Source: Caryophanales bacterium UBA5732 (GTDB taxonomy: Bacteria; Bacillota_I; Bacilli_A; Izemoplasmatales; Hujiaoplasmataceae). From it: 22,093 bases of DNA. The translations under genes and the position numbers were made by a program. Positions within the stretch are counted from its first letter, which is position 1, and every line of letters begins with the position of its first letter. Where the stretch lies: positions 19,938-42,030 of the forward strand of contig DIGC01000060.1 of assembly GCA_002419445.1 (NCBI GenBank), read 5' to 3'. Under the pieces are notes generated by a model, which searched no databases, was not told the origin of the DNA, and saw only the letters and a program-made list of their open reading frames with translations. Below, one piece after another: positions 1-7,542 of the stretch.

Positions 1-13
1 AGGAGATTAAATA

Positions 14-439
14 ATGATACTTAACAGTAATGAAATTCAAAAGATAATCCCACATCGCTACCCTTTTTTACTAATTGACAGAGTTATTGAATTAGTCCCG
101 GGAGAGAGCGCGATAGCACTCAAGAATGTAAGTGTTAATGAACAATTTTTCACTGGTCATTTTCCCGAAGAACATGTTATGCCGGGAGTTTTAATTGTTG
201 AAGCTCTAGCTCAAACTGGCGCTGTGACCATTCTTTCCACAGAGGGATTTAAAGGGAAAAATGCTTACTTTGCCGGTATCGACAAATGTAAATTTAGACG
301 AAAAGTTATTCCTGGAGACACATTGCGTTTAGAGTCCAAAGTGATAAAACGCCTAGGTAATTTAGGCGTAGCTGAGGCGATAGCATATGTCGACGGTGAA
401 ATAGCTTGCGAAGCTATCATTAAATTCGCTATTATTTAG
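14..439 (+). CDS. fabZ: 3-hydroxyacyl-ACP dehydratase FabZ
   Basis: FabZ dehydrates (3R)-3-hydroxyacyl-ACP to trans-2-enoyl-ACP in the cytosolic type II fatty-acid elongation cycle. The 141-residue length is normal for this hot-dog-fold family. Residues 14-24 (HRYPFLLIDRV) and 48-69 carry the family signature: GHFPEEHVMPG contains catalytic His49, and VEALAQ contains catalytic Glu63, the positions used in well-studied FabZ proteins. The ATG at 14 follows AGGAG at 1-5 with 8 bases between. No start codon fits better. A terminator lies directly downstream (467-500), so fabZ is probably the last gene of a fatty-acid operon that begins outside the window. It ends with TAG. FabA is an alternative dehydratase, but FabA proteins are longer and lack this N-terminal motif. 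The assignment is secure. Confidence 0.96.
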   Translation: MILNSNEIQKIIPHRYPFLLIDRVIELVPGESAIALKNVSVNEQFFTGHFPEEHVMPGVLIVEALAQTGAVTILSTEGFKGKNAYFAGIDKCKFRRKVIPGDTLRLESKVIKRLGNLGVAEAIAYVDGEIACEAIIKFAII

Positions 440-466
440 TAAAAAGAATCTCTCAAATATAATCGA

Positions 467-500
467 CAGCATTCAGTTTTTTTGAATCGCTGTTTTTTTA
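467..500 (+). terminator. Rho-independent terminator after fabZ
   Basis: CAGCATTCA (467-475) pairs with TGAATCGCTG (483-492) with one bulged C at 488. The loop is T-rich and a run of Ts follows (493-499). It lies 27 bases after the fabZ stop and separates fabZ from the next operon. Confidence 0.82.
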
Positions 501-573
501 TTTGAAAATGTTTTGCTTTTTTCTAAATACTATCTTTTTAAGAGTCAAAAGTGTTATTATATTAATATAAAAC

Positions 574-586
574 TATAATGTAGGTG
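574..586 (+). promoter_or_regulatory. -10 box and RBS of the 594-2280 operon
   Basis: A consensus -10 hexamer TATAAT sits at 574-579. No good -35 is visible 16-18 bases upstream. AGGTG at 582-586 is the ribosome-binding site, 7 bases before the ATG at 594. The -10 lies so close to the start that the leader would be very short if this is the true promoter. Confidence 0.5.
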
Positions 587-593
587 AATAATT

Positions 594-911
594 ATGAAAA
601 TGAGATTTCAAAGAGTAAAAGCTCCTTTAGGTTTTGCTGTCGCAATGAAGATTATCATCAATGACGAGGTTATCTACAAATTAAAAAACGGAGAAGTTTT
701 TGAATATGAAGCAGATAACGTGAAAAGCATTCTTATTAAAACTCATCGCTTTATTAATGATTTAGTCATTCCTGTAGAAGATTTAAAAGATTCTACCGAT
801 ATTCTTTTGCAATATCAATATGGAATTTGCAAAAATTCCACACAAGCTATTGTTTCTGGAAACGGTCAATTGATAGGGATCTATCCACAAAGAATAAAGG
901 TGAACAAATAG
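594..911 (+). CDS. Hypothetical 105-aa protein
   Basis: I do not recognise a named family. The protein has 105 residues with no signal peptide or membrane segment. Its composition suggests an all-beta fold: residues 17-40 (MKIIINDEVIYKLKNGEVFEYE) read as two strands around an N-G turn. This resembles small Firmicutes proteins that have an 'x-I-x-DG-x-x-x-x-L-K-N-G-E' pattern, but that comparison is from memory and weak. The ATG at 594 is preceded by AGGTG at the right distance; a second ATG at 600 has poorer spacing. The TAG stop shares its G with the GTG start of the next gene, so it is the first gene of a translationally coupled three-gene unit (594-2280). Confidence 0.75.
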   Translation: MKMRFQRVKAPLGFAVAMKIIINDEVIYKLKNGEVFEYEADNVKSILIKTHRFINDLVIPVEDLKDSTDILLQYQYGICKNSTQAIVSGNGQLIGIYPQRIKVNK

Positions 912-1558
912 TGAAAATTATTAAAAGATTACTGATATTTTTATTAGTTTTAATTGTAATAATTGTCGGAGCGGGGTTAATTGCAATTAATCAAATAAAG
1001 TATGAGGTTACATCTAGCGATTTACCCCAAGATGTCTACGAAACCGATGGGAATTTTTCTGCCCTAATGTTGGAAAAAGTTGAAGATTTATTATTCACTG
1101 AGGAAGAAGATTCTTATACATTAATTGAAGATTTCATTAACTTATTAATCTTGGATATAATTAAAAAAGATATTAATCCTGAATATGATCCTCTAAACGG
1201 AGAAACCGAAGATAGTCTTTTTATTATCAATCACGAACAGTTTCAACTTGATTATATTTATGCTCATTTAAATGAGGAAAATCAACTGATAATCACAGTG
1301 AGTTTAAAAAGAGATACTATTCCTAATGTAACGACTGCGTTTCATTTCATTTTTGACATAGATTATAGTAAAACAACTTTCAGTTTGACACTGACTCTTA
1401 ATCAAGTTTTTTTACATGACATTGAAGTGAAACATAATATTTATGACTATTTCGTTTCAATGGCTGATAAGAACGAAATAGAGGTTTACGTCGATAAAGG
1501 GACCTTAAATTTAGATGACTATACCTATACCATCAACTTTTATGATTTGTTTTTGTAA
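911..1558 (+). CDS. Membrane-anchored hypothetical protein, GTG start
   Basis: The family is not recognised. The protein has 215 residues. A short basic N-terminus (KIIKRLL) is followed by one strongly hydrophobic segment of about 25 residues (LLIFLLVLIVIIVGAGLIAI), which reads as a signal anchor. The acidic remainder (about 185 residues, rich in D, E, N, T and aromatic residues) would then be outside the cell. There is no lipobox cysteine. An in-frame ATG exists upstream at 827, but it would add 28 residues read through the preceding gene and hide the membrane anchor. The GTG at 911 overlaps the previous TAG as TAGTG and follows AAAGGTG (896-902), so I place the start there. It sits 2 bases before the CBS-domain gene. 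YpmS-like extracytoplasmic proteins of Bacilli have similar architecture, but I see no sequence motif to support identity. Confidence 0.72.
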   Translation: MKIIKRLLIFLLVLIVIIVGAGLIAINQIKYEVTSSDLPQDVYETDGNFSALMLEKVEDLLFTEEEDSYTLIEDFINLLILDIIKKDINPEYDPLNGETEDSLFIINHEQFQLDYIYAHLNEENQLIITVSLKRDTIPNVTTAFHFIFDIDYSKTTFSLTLTLNQVFLHDIEVKHNIYDYFVSMADKNEIEVYVDKGTLNLDDYTYTINFYDLFL

Positions 1559-1560
1559 TT

Positions 1561-2280
1561 ATGGATAAAGAACAATATTTTTTAAATTTGTTCAATGAAC
1601 TTGAACAATACTTAAGAGTTACATATTCTCGGGGGGAATATTCCTACACTGGTTTTGTAACTAAACTATATCAAATAAAAAAGAGTAAAGAAAATATGAT
1701 TATCAACAATAATCATAACTTTGAACTTATTAAGCAAGCTGCACAAATGCGAAATATCATCTCTCATAATAATGATGTTTTAATTCCAAGCGATAAGTTT
1801 TTAGGGGAATTCTCCGAGATTGTAAAAAAGATTACTAAACCATTAACAGTTAGACAAATCATGACTAAGTATCAAGACTTGAAAACAGTTAATCTGAAAG
1901 CGACGATCGGCGATGTGGTAGATTTGCTAAAGAATTCAGGTTATTCGACAATCCCGGTTATTGAAAAGGATGATTTGTTGGGAATTTTTACGGAAAAATC
2001 ATTATATGATTATTTAACGCTTAATACAACAAAAACCATTAATAAAGCGATGTTAATTAGTGAGATTATAGAGGCTATCGATTTAAATAACCATCCGAGA
2101 AAATACTATGATTTTATCTCCGCAAACACCAATATTTATGATGCCTATCAAATGTTTAATAAAGACTTTAAAGTCCGTCGAGAAATGTTGCTATTACTGG
2201 TGACTGAAAACGGACAAGAAGGAGAACATTTATTAGGAATTGTCGCTTTAAGAGATTTGGAAAATCAATTAATAAATTAG
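1561..2280 (+). CDS. HEPN-like domain fused to a CBS-domain pair
   Basis: The protein has 239 residues in two parts. Residues about 1-92 are predicted helical and contain QMRNIISHN: R64-N65-x-x-x-H69 fits the Rx4H catalytic motif of HEPN ribonuclease-type domains, including the polar residue after Arg. Residues about 95-239 look like two CBS repeats: VRQIMTKYQDLKTVNLKATIGDVVDLLKNSGYSTIPVIEKDDLLGIFTE (about 97-146) is a clear first repeat, and residues 164-232 (ISANTNIYDAYQMFNK...LLGIVALRDLE) are a second, more divergent one. CBS pairs usually bind adenine nucleotides and control an attached domain. The HEPN reading is my inference; the CBS reading is firm. The start lies 2 bases after the previous stop with no clear Shine-Dalgarno, which suggests translational coupling. 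It is soluble and is the last gene of the 594-2280 unit. Confidence 0.8.
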   Translation: MDKEQYFLNLFNELEQYLRVTYSRGEYSYTGFVTKLYQIKKSKENMIINNNHNFELIKQAAQMRNIISHNNDVLIPSDKFLGEFSEIVKKITKPLTVRQIMTKYQDLKTVNLKATIGDVVDLLKNSGYSTIPVIEKDDLLGIFTEKSLYDYLTLNTTKTINKAMLISEIIEAIDLNNHPRKYYDFISANTNIYDAYQMFNKDFKVRREMLLLLVTENGQEGEHLLGIVALRDLENQLIN

Positions 2281-2297
2281 GGATTTTATATTTTTTT

Positions 2298-2322
2298 TGA
2301 TATAATATTTATTTGGGCGGTG
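2298..2322 (+). promoter_or_regulatory. Extended -10 promoter and RBS of the ecf-truA operon
   Basis: TGATATAAT at 2298-2306 is a perfect extended -10 element (TGn plus TATAAT). No -35 match is evident, which is common for extended -10 promoters. GGCGGTG at 2316-2322 serves as the ribosome-binding site and best fits the ATG at 2328 (7 bases after GGCGG). The ATG at 2325 is only 4 bases away. Confidence 0.6.
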
Positions 2323-2327
2323 ACATG

Positions 2328-3131
2328 ATGAGTTATATTGAAATTAAGAATCTAAGTTTCTCTTATAATGAAAAAACTAATGTCCTAGACGATATCAATT
2401 TAGAAATCAACAAAGGGGATTGGATTGCCGTATTAGGACATAATGGTTCCGGTAAATCAACTTTAGCGAAAACGTTAGTTGGACTTCTTGAACCCAAAAC
2501 TGGTGAAATCATTATTGATGAGATGAAGTTAGATGCGAATAACGCTTATGAAATAAGAAAGAAAATCGGTATTGTTTTTCAAAATCCTGATAATCAATTT
2601 GTTGGGGTTACAGTTAGAGACGATATCGCTTTTGGTATGGAAAACTTATGTTTTCTACGAGAAGAAATGCTCGAAAAAATTGACTTTTACGCTAAAAAAG
2701 TCAATATGTTGGAGTTTTTAGATAAAGAACCAAGCAATTTATCCGGCGGTCAAAAACAACGCGTTGCGATTGCAGGAATTTTAGCAATGCAATCGGATAT
2801 TATAATCTTCGATGAAGCTACATCAATGTTAGACCCTTATTCTCGAGAAGAACTGATTAGATATATTAAAACTTTACATAAAGACGGTCTAACTATAATC
2901 ATGATTACTCATGATATTAATGAAGCTTTACTGGCGGATAAGATTTTAGTTATGAATAAAGGTAAAGTTTATGCTTTTGAAGAAACTGAGTCGGTTATGA
3001 AGAAGAAAGAAATATTTACAAACAGTCATTTAGAATTGCCGGTAGCTTTAGATTTAGCTAGTTCACTGGAAATGACTGATAATTATAAAGAAATTAGGGA
3101 TAAACTATGGGAATACGCTTTAATCAAGTAA
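2328..3131 (+). CDS. ecfA1: ECF transporter ATPase EcfA1
   Basis: This is one of two ATP-binding subunits of the energy-coupling factor transporter module, which powers vitamin or metal uptake with exchangeable S-components. From the chosen ATG (2328) it has 267 residues. Motifs in order: Walker A GHNGSGKST (37-45), Q-loop FQNPDNQF (84-91), signature LSGGQ (138-142), Walker B IIIFDEA (158-164), D-loop near SMLDP (166-170) and switch His195 in ITHD. The Walker B segment reads FDEATSMLDP, typical of CbiO/EcfA1 proteins. TTG at 2313 and ATG at 2325 are possible starts, but spacing to the GGCGGTG site favours 2328. It overlaps ecfA2 by 25 bases, showing tight coupling. No S-component gene lies nearby, so this is probably the shared group II module. 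It ends with TAA. Confidence 0.93.
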   Translation: MSYIEIKNLSFSYNEKTNVLDDINLEINKGDWIAVLGHNGSGKSTLAKTLVGLLEPKTGEIIIDEMKLDANNAYEIRKKIGIVFQNPDNQFVGVTVRDDIAFGMENLCFLREEMLEKIDFYAKKVNMLEFLDKEPSNLSGGQKQRVAIAGILAMQSDIIIFDEATSMLDPYSREELIRYIKTLHKDGLTIIMITHDINEALLADKILVMNKGKVYAFEETESVMKKKEIFTNSHLELPVALDLASSLEMTDNYKEIRDKLWEYALIK

Positions 3132-3967
3132 GTTATGATTATTCTTCGTTTGCCCAAGGTTTATATACGGCAATCAAAGACATTAACTTAGAAATAACAG
3201 AAAAACATGAATTTATTGCTTTGGTGGGTCATACCGGTTCCGGTAAATCCACCTTGGCTAAACATATGAATGCTTTAATTTTTCCAACTTCTGGCAATTT
3301 GGAAATTTTTGGCCATTTAATAACCGCCAAACGAAATAAAAAAGTAAAATATAACGACATTAGGAAAAAAGTTGGATTAGTATTCCAATTTCCTGAATAT
3401 CAGCTGTTTGAAGAAACGGTAGAAAAAGACATTATGTTCGGACCGATGAACTTTAAGATAACCAAAGAAGAAGCTAAACTAATAGCTAAAGAATCATTGA
3501 ATCTTGTAGGATTGGATGATAGTTATCTTTTACGTAATCCCTATAATTTATCCGGCGGGGAGAAAAAGCGAGTTTCTATTGCGGGAATCTTAGCGATGGA
3601 TCCGGATATTTTAGTGCTTGATGAACCAACATCGGGATTAGATCCAGCTGGTAGAAGAGTATTGATGGACCTTTTTAAGGATATTAATGAAAAAACTGGA
3701 AAGACCATTGTGATTATTACCCATGACATGGATTTGGTTTATCAATATTTTAACCGCGTTTTAGTAATGAACGATGGGCATTTAGTTTTTGACGGGACTC
3801 CGGAGACTTTGTTTAGAGAAACTGATATGGCAAAACATCATCTAGATTATCCAAATACCATAAAAGTTCTTAATTATTTAAATCAAAACTTAGGATTAAA
3901 TATGAATATTTACCAAAAAACTAATGAAGCTGCTTTAGCTGAAATCAAAAAGGCGGCGATAATATGA
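3107..3967 (+). CDS. ecfA2: ECF transporter ATPase EcfA2
   Basis: This is the second ATPase subunit of the ECF module and pairs with EcfA1 under EcfT. It has 286 residues. Walker A GHTGSGKST is at 41-49, Q-loop FQFPEYQLFE at 93-102, signature LSGGE at 148-152, Walker B plus D-loop LDEPTSGLDP at 171-180, and the switch histidine is His206. The FQFPEYQLFE Q-loop is characteristic of the EcfA2 paralogue. The ATG at 3107 lies inside ecfA1 and is preceded by AGGGA (3096-3100). The gene ends in TGA inside ATGA, where the ATG is the ecfT start. This is the only TGA terminating an intact gene in the window. If TGA were read as Trp, the frame would end a few codons later at a TAA, so this junction alone does not decide the genetic code. 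Confidence 0.94.
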   Translation: MGIRFNQVSYDYSSFAQGLYTAIKDINLEITEKHEFIALVGHTGSGKSTLAKHMNALIFPTSGNLEIFGHLITAKRNKKVKYNDIRKKVGLVFQFPEYQLFEETVEKDIMFGPMNFKITKEEAKLIAKESLNLVGLDDSYLLRNPYNLSGGEKKRVSIAGILAMDPDILVLDEPTSGLDPAGRRVLMDLFKDINEKTGKTIVIITHDMDLVYQYFNRVLVMNDGHLVFDGTPETLFRETDMAKHHLDYPNTIKVLNYLNQNLGLNMNIYQKTNEAALAEIKKAAII

Positions 3968-4929
3968 AAAGTATAATCATCGGCCAGTATATTCCAGGTA
4001 AAGGGCTTTTTTATAAACTTGATCCTCGTACTAAAATTTTAGCTGTTTTGTTTATTATGATTTCTGTATTCTTATTAGAAACGATTACGCAATTATTAAT
4101 TGGTTTTGCAGTAGCGATATTATTGTTGATAATTGGCAGAATATCGATTATAAAAGTAATTAAAGGCTTAAAACCGATTATGATTCTTTTGATTTTTACC
4201 TTTATTTTTCAAATCATGCTTAATAGAGAAGGGGCAACGATAATATCTCGCGATATGTATTTAACCTGGTTTACCATTCTCTTTTTAGTAGTTGCGTTTG
4301 TTCTTTGGCGTGTTCTAGTAAAAGTTACCAGATGGCGTTTTACAATGTTTTTGCTATTTACGGTGAGTGTTTATTCAATATTAAGGTTTGTTGATTTCGG
4401 TCAACAAGTAGTAGAACCATTTAATTTCTCAATCTATCAAGCCGGACTTGAGATGTCGGCTTTTGTGGTTGTGAGATTAATAATTATCATTACGCTTTCA
4501 ACTGTTTTAACTTTAACTACTAAACCGACAGACTTGACTCAAGGGTTGGAAAAGTTGATGCATCCACTAAAAAAAATCGGATTTGATTCTGAAAGTTTCG
4601 CACTAATAATTTCTATTAGTTTAAGATATATTCCAACCATCTTTGATGAAGCTAATAAAATTATGCTCGCACAAGCTTCGCGTGGCGCAGATTTTAGCGA
4701 AGGAAAACTCAAAGACAAATTAAAACAAGTGATCTCTCTATTGGTACCGATGTTCATCATCGCCTTCATGCGTAGTGAAGAGTTGGCTAATGCCATGGAA
4801 TCCAGAAACTTTATTCCCGGTGAAAAGCGTACAAGAATCAACGAACTTTATTTTTCTTATCGCGATATAATTGCTACAGGATTCAGTGTAGGCATCTTAG
4901 CATTAGGCATTGTCCTTAAGGTGATATAG
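3964..4929 (+). CDS. ecfT: ECF transporter transmembrane protein EcfT, with insertion
   Basis: EcfT is the membrane scaffold that joins the two ATPases to vitamin- or metal-binding S-components. The N-terminus (GQYIPGKGLFYKLDPRTKI, 7-25) is the family hallmark. Two coupling-helix motifs contact the ATPases: AQASRGADF (236-244, Arg240) and AMESRNF (277-283, Arg281). Most EcfT proteins are about 265 residues; this one has 321. The excess falls between residues about 98 and 150, after the LNREG segment, and includes two extra hydrophobic stretches (WFTILFLVVAFVLWRVLV at 102-119 and FTMFLLFTVSVYSIL at 126-140). Two more membrane helices are therefore likely. The start overlaps the ecfA2 stop as ATGA. 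It ends with TAG directly abutting truA. Confidence 0.93.
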   Translation: MKSIIIGQYIPGKGLFYKLDPRTKILAVLFIMISVFLLETITQLLIGFAVAILLLIIGRISIIKVIKGLKPIMILLIFTFIFQIMLNREGATIISRDMYLTWFTILFLVVAFVLWRVLVKVTRWRFTMFLLFTVSVYSILRFVDFGQQVVEPFNFSIYQAGLEMSAFVVVRLIIIITLSTVLTLTTKPTDLTQGLEKLMHPLKKIGFDSESFALIISISLRYIPTIFDEANKIMLAQASRGADFSEGKLKDKLKQVISLLVPMFIIAFMRSEELANAMESRNFIPGEKRTRINELYFSYRDIIATGFSVGILALGIVLKVI

Positions 4930-5886
4930 ATGCTAGACAATTTAGACCCATCAGTAGCCCTAAAGATTGATGATTTAATTCTTTTGAACATCAAAGATGT
5001 AAAAAACTATTTAGAATCAAATGTTTATCTTATAAAAGACATTAAATTTACCAATCACGCAACCTATCATATGGATTACGGGTATAATCAATTTAATAAT
5101 CCGGTAAAAATAGCTTATAATAATGGCAAAATTCAAAGAATTGTCATAAAAACAAAAAATTATCCTTTAAAAAGATTAAAACTGACACTTTCTTACGACG
5201 GTTCCAATTATCACGGCTTTCAAATTCAAGACAAAGAAAAAACAATCCAAGGCGAATTATCTAAATTAATCTCCGAAGTTAATAATCAAGAGATTCTAGT
5301 TCAAGGATCTTCTAGGACTGATGCCGGAGTACACGCCATCAACCAAGTGGTTCATTTCGATGATTTATCTAAATTAACAACAGATGAGTGGCTAAAGTTT
5401 TTGAATCACCGTTTACCAAAAGACATATTTATTAAAGATGTCGAATTAGTACATCCCATGTTTCATAGCCGTTATGATGTCTGTGAAAAGGAATATCTTT
5501 ATCAAATCAAATTAGGCGATTTTAATCCTTTTTTACTGAAATATACATGGCAGATTGAATATCTAGACTTTATAAGGCTAGATAATCAACTGAAAGAAAT
5601 AATTGGTACTTTTGATTTTTCCTCATTTGCTAAAGGCATTAAAGGTGACAATGTAAGAACCATTTATGATGCCGGATATAAACTAGATGATGACATCTTA
5701 AAAATATATATCAGAGGCAACGGCTTTTTAAGATACATGGTTAGGTTAATCATCAATCATGTTATAAATTTTGCAACAAAAAAAACTGACATCGATATTC
5801 TGGACATCATCAAAGAAAAATCCCGAACTCATACCAAAGATTTAGCACCGGCTTCGGGATTGTATTTAAATAAAATAAATTATTAA
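4930..5886 (+). CDS. truA: tRNA pseudouridine(38-40) synthase TruA with N-terminal extension
   Basis: TruA converts uridines 38-40 of the tRNA anticodon arm to pseudouridine. The catalytic part begins near residue 82 (KRLKLTLSYDGSNYHGFQ). It contains the catalytic Asp131 in SSRTDAGVHA (127-136), the Tyr-containing EKEYLYQI segment and the C-terminal GNGFLRYMVR motif. TruA is usually about 245 residues; here there are 318, because about 80 residues precede the canonical start. The extension is real on sequence grounds. The ATG at 4930 abuts the ecfT stop and follows AAGGTG (4919-4924), the frame is open throughout, and no ATG, GTG or TTG lies in frame near residue 80 (the nearest internal Met is 48). 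The extension looks like a small alpha/beta domain of unknown role. The gene ends at a shared bidirectional terminator. Confidence 0.94.
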   Translation: MLDNLDPSVALKIDDLILLNIKDVKNYLESNVYLIKDIKFTNHATYHMDYGYNQFNNPVKIAYNNGKIQRIVIKTKNYPLKRLKLTLSYDGSNYHGFQIQDKEKTIQGELSKLISEVNNQEILVQGSSRTDAGVHAINQVVHFDDLSKLTTDEWLKFLNHRLPKDIFIKDVELVHPMFHSRYDVCEKEYLYQIKLGDFNPFLLKYTWQIEYLDFIRLDNQLKEIIGTFDFSSFAKGIKGDNVRTIYDAGYKLDDDILKIYIRGNGFLRYMVRLIINHVINFATKKTDIDILDIIKEKSRTHTKDLAPASGLYLNKINY

Positions 5887-5887
5887 A

Positions 5888-5922
5888 AAAGGCTTAAGTC
5901 TAAAAAATTAGATTTAAGCCTT
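5888..5922. terminator. Bidirectional terminator between truA and znuB
   Basis: AAGGCTTAAGTCT (5889-5901) pairs with AGATTTAAGCCTT (5910-5922) over 13 positions with one G-T wobble. A run of As (5885-5890) gives a U-tract for minus-strand transcripts; the plus-strand tail is less T-rich. It serves the convergent truA and metal-transporter genes. Confidence 0.82.
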
Positions 5923-5928
5923 AAATAT

Positions 5929-6804
5929 TTATTGGAGTTTGTCCATTTTTGCGATTCTTGATTTTAAAATAATTCTTTTTACGATAGCAACAACCAACAG
6001 AATGATAATATTAATAGAAACAATCGCCGCGCCACTTGGAATATTAAGTGAATAAGCTAACCATAATCCAAAGAAAACAGAAAGCTCAGAGAAGATAATC
6101 GAAATAACTAAAGTTGATTTATATGACCATCCAAGTTTCATACCCGCAGCTACCGGAATAACCATCATCGAAGAAATCAATAAGACTCCCGCTGATTCTA
6201 ATAGTACGGAAACAACGATTGATAACATAATGATAAAAACTATTTGGAAAAGGTTAACATTAATCCCTAAGAATTTCGCACTCGATTCATCAAAACTGAC
6301 AGCGAGAATCTGTTTTCCGAAAAGGATGAACAAGATTGCGACAATCACCGCAGTGATTAGAATAAGAACTATATAATAATTTGTAACTGTTAGAATTGAA
6401 CCGAATAAATAGTTGTACAAAGAACCGGTTTTTTTTGATAATGAGAAGAAAATTGCACTTAATGCAGCTCCTAAGCTAATAACAATAACCATGGATATTT
6501 CCTGGAAATTATTATAAGACCTTCGGAACAACTCTATTAAAAGTCCTCCAATTACTGAGAAGATAATCCCCAAATAGAGAGGCTTATCAAAAAATGTCAT
6601 TACACCTATTGATGATAAAAACAAACTAACGGAAATCCCTACTAAGGAAAAGTGGCCTAAAGTATCTGCGATAAATGATAGTCTTCTTACAACTACAAAA
6701 GTTCCCAACAAAGGAGCTAAAATTCCCAACATGATGCCGGCTATTAAAGCTCTCAGCATGAACTCTTGTTGGAAGAGGTCGGTAATAAATGATAACATCA
6801 TCAT
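5929..6804 (-). CDS. Zinc-type metal ABC transporter permease (ZnuB/AdcB-like)
   Basis: This is the membrane channel subunit of an ABC-3 family importer for divalent metal. It has 291 residues with about 8-9 hydrophobic segments. The signature after the first helices is RRLSFIADTLGHFSLVGI (40-57). The DTLxH arrangement (Asp47, His51) resembles zinc permeases (ZnuB/AdcB) more than manganese permeases, which usually carry DAxSHA. The cytoplasmic loop FDESSAKFLGI (171-181) is the likely ATPase contact, and LISSMMVIPVAAG (209-221) is another conserved stretch. It overlaps the ATPase gene as TAATG. The first of three consecutive ATGs has the best spacing from GAGGGGG. Metal choice is an inference; manganese or iron remain possible. 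No binding-protein gene is adjacent. Confidence 0.88.
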   Translation of the reverse strand: MMMLSFITDLFQQEFMLRALIAGIMLGILAPLLGTFVVVRRLSFIADTLGHFSLVGISVSLFLSSIGVMTFFDKPLYLGIIFSVIGGLLIELFRRSYNNFQEISMVIVISLGAALSAIFFSLSKKTGSLYNYLFGSILTVTNYYIVLILITAVIVAILFILFGKQILAVSFDESSAKFLGINVNLFQIVFIIMLSIVVSVLLESAGVLLISSMMVIPVAAGMKLGWSYKSTLVISIIFSELSVFFGLWLAYSLNIPSGAAIVSINIIILLVVAIVKRIILKSRIAKMDKLQ

Positions 6805-7472
6805 TATAGTACCCCCTCGGTTAATTCAACACCTCGTTCTTCAAAACTGGTAGTTAAATCGCCATACATTGACAGAAGATGAGTATAATTCAATTCTTCA
6901 ATATCATCATTATGAGTTATTAGAACAATAGTTAATCCAGCTTGGTGAAACTCTTCAATTGTGTTATAGAAGAAAATTTTATTTTGTTTATCTATTGAAG
7001 CGGTGGGTTCATCAAGGATTAAAACATCAGGATGGTTTAACATCGCTCTGACGATGAAAACTCTTTGAAGTTGCCCTCCGGATAAAGCATTAATATTTTG
7101 ATTGATGATATTAAAAATTCCCATTTTTTCCAGTAATTTTAACCGTTCAGATTCGTTAGTTTTTTTTAGACTAGAAATCTGTAAAAACTCACCGACGGTA
7201 ATAGGGAATTCATAATTAAAATCATCAAAACTTTGACTTACATAGCCGAATCTTGTCCAAGTTTTAAAATCAGTGATGTCAATCTCATCATAAAATATCA
7301 TGCCTGATTTTACTTGGTTAAAACCCAACAAACACTTGATAAACGTTGATTTACCAGAGCCGTTTTTACCTCTAACGACTAAATAATCTCCGCTATTTAA
7401 AGTCAGAGATAAGTTAGAAATGATAGTTTTAGTGCCGTAGGCAAAAGATAAATTGTTGATGTTAATCTGCAT
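6804..7472 (-). CDS. Metal ABC transporter ATP-binding protein (ZnuC-like)
   Basis: This is the ATPase subunit for the adjacent metal permease, 222 residues long. Walker A GKNGSGKST is at 35-43, Q-loop YVSQSFDD at 77-84, signature LSGGQ at 130-134, Walker B LILDEP at 151-156, and the switch His187 lies in ITHN. The short length and lack of a C-terminal regulatory domain fit ZnuC/MntA-type ATPases. The start ATG follows a strong GAGGGTGG site. A minus-strand extended -10, TGTTACAAT, lies at 7503-7495. The gene is divergent from tmk. The pair is coupled to the permease by a one-base TAATG overlap, so the order is ATPase then permease. A solute-binding lipoprotein would be needed for a complete importer and must lie elsewhere. 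Confidence 0.9.
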   Translation of the reverse strand: MQININNLSFAYGTKTIISNLSLTLNSGDYLVVRGKNGSGKSTFIKCLLGFNQVKSGMIFYDEIDITDFKTWTRFGYVSQSFDDFNYEFPITVGEFLQISSLKKTNESERLKLLEKMGIFNIINQNINALSGGQLQRVFIVRAMLNHPDVLILDEPTASIDKQNKIFFYNTIEEFHQAGLTIVLITHNDDIEELNYTHLLSMYGDLTTSFEERGVELTEGVL

Positions 7473-7494
7473 TCTTCAACCACCCTCTTGATAT

Positions 7495-7503
7495 ATTGTA
7501 ACA
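7495..7503 (-). promoter_or_regulatory. Extended -10 of the metal-transporter operon
   Basis: Read on the minus strand the sequence is TGTTACAAT: TGn followed by TACAAT, five of six consensus bases. A weak -35-like TTCATT lies at 7523-7518, 17 bases upstream. It is 23 bases before the ATPase start. Confidence 0.5.
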
Positions 7504-7542
7504 TACTAAGATATTTTAATGAAATAATTTTATTTAAAAAAA

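Noticed and set aside
827..910. Longer reading of the 911-1558 gene from an ATG at 827
   Set aside because: It would add 28 residues read out of frame through the 594-911 gene and bury the membrane anchor. The GTG at 911 has an RBS and a TAGTG overlap.
4539..4841. Antisense open frame of 100 codons inside ecfT
   Set aside because: It is a shadow of a conserved membrane gene with no RBS or family resemblance.
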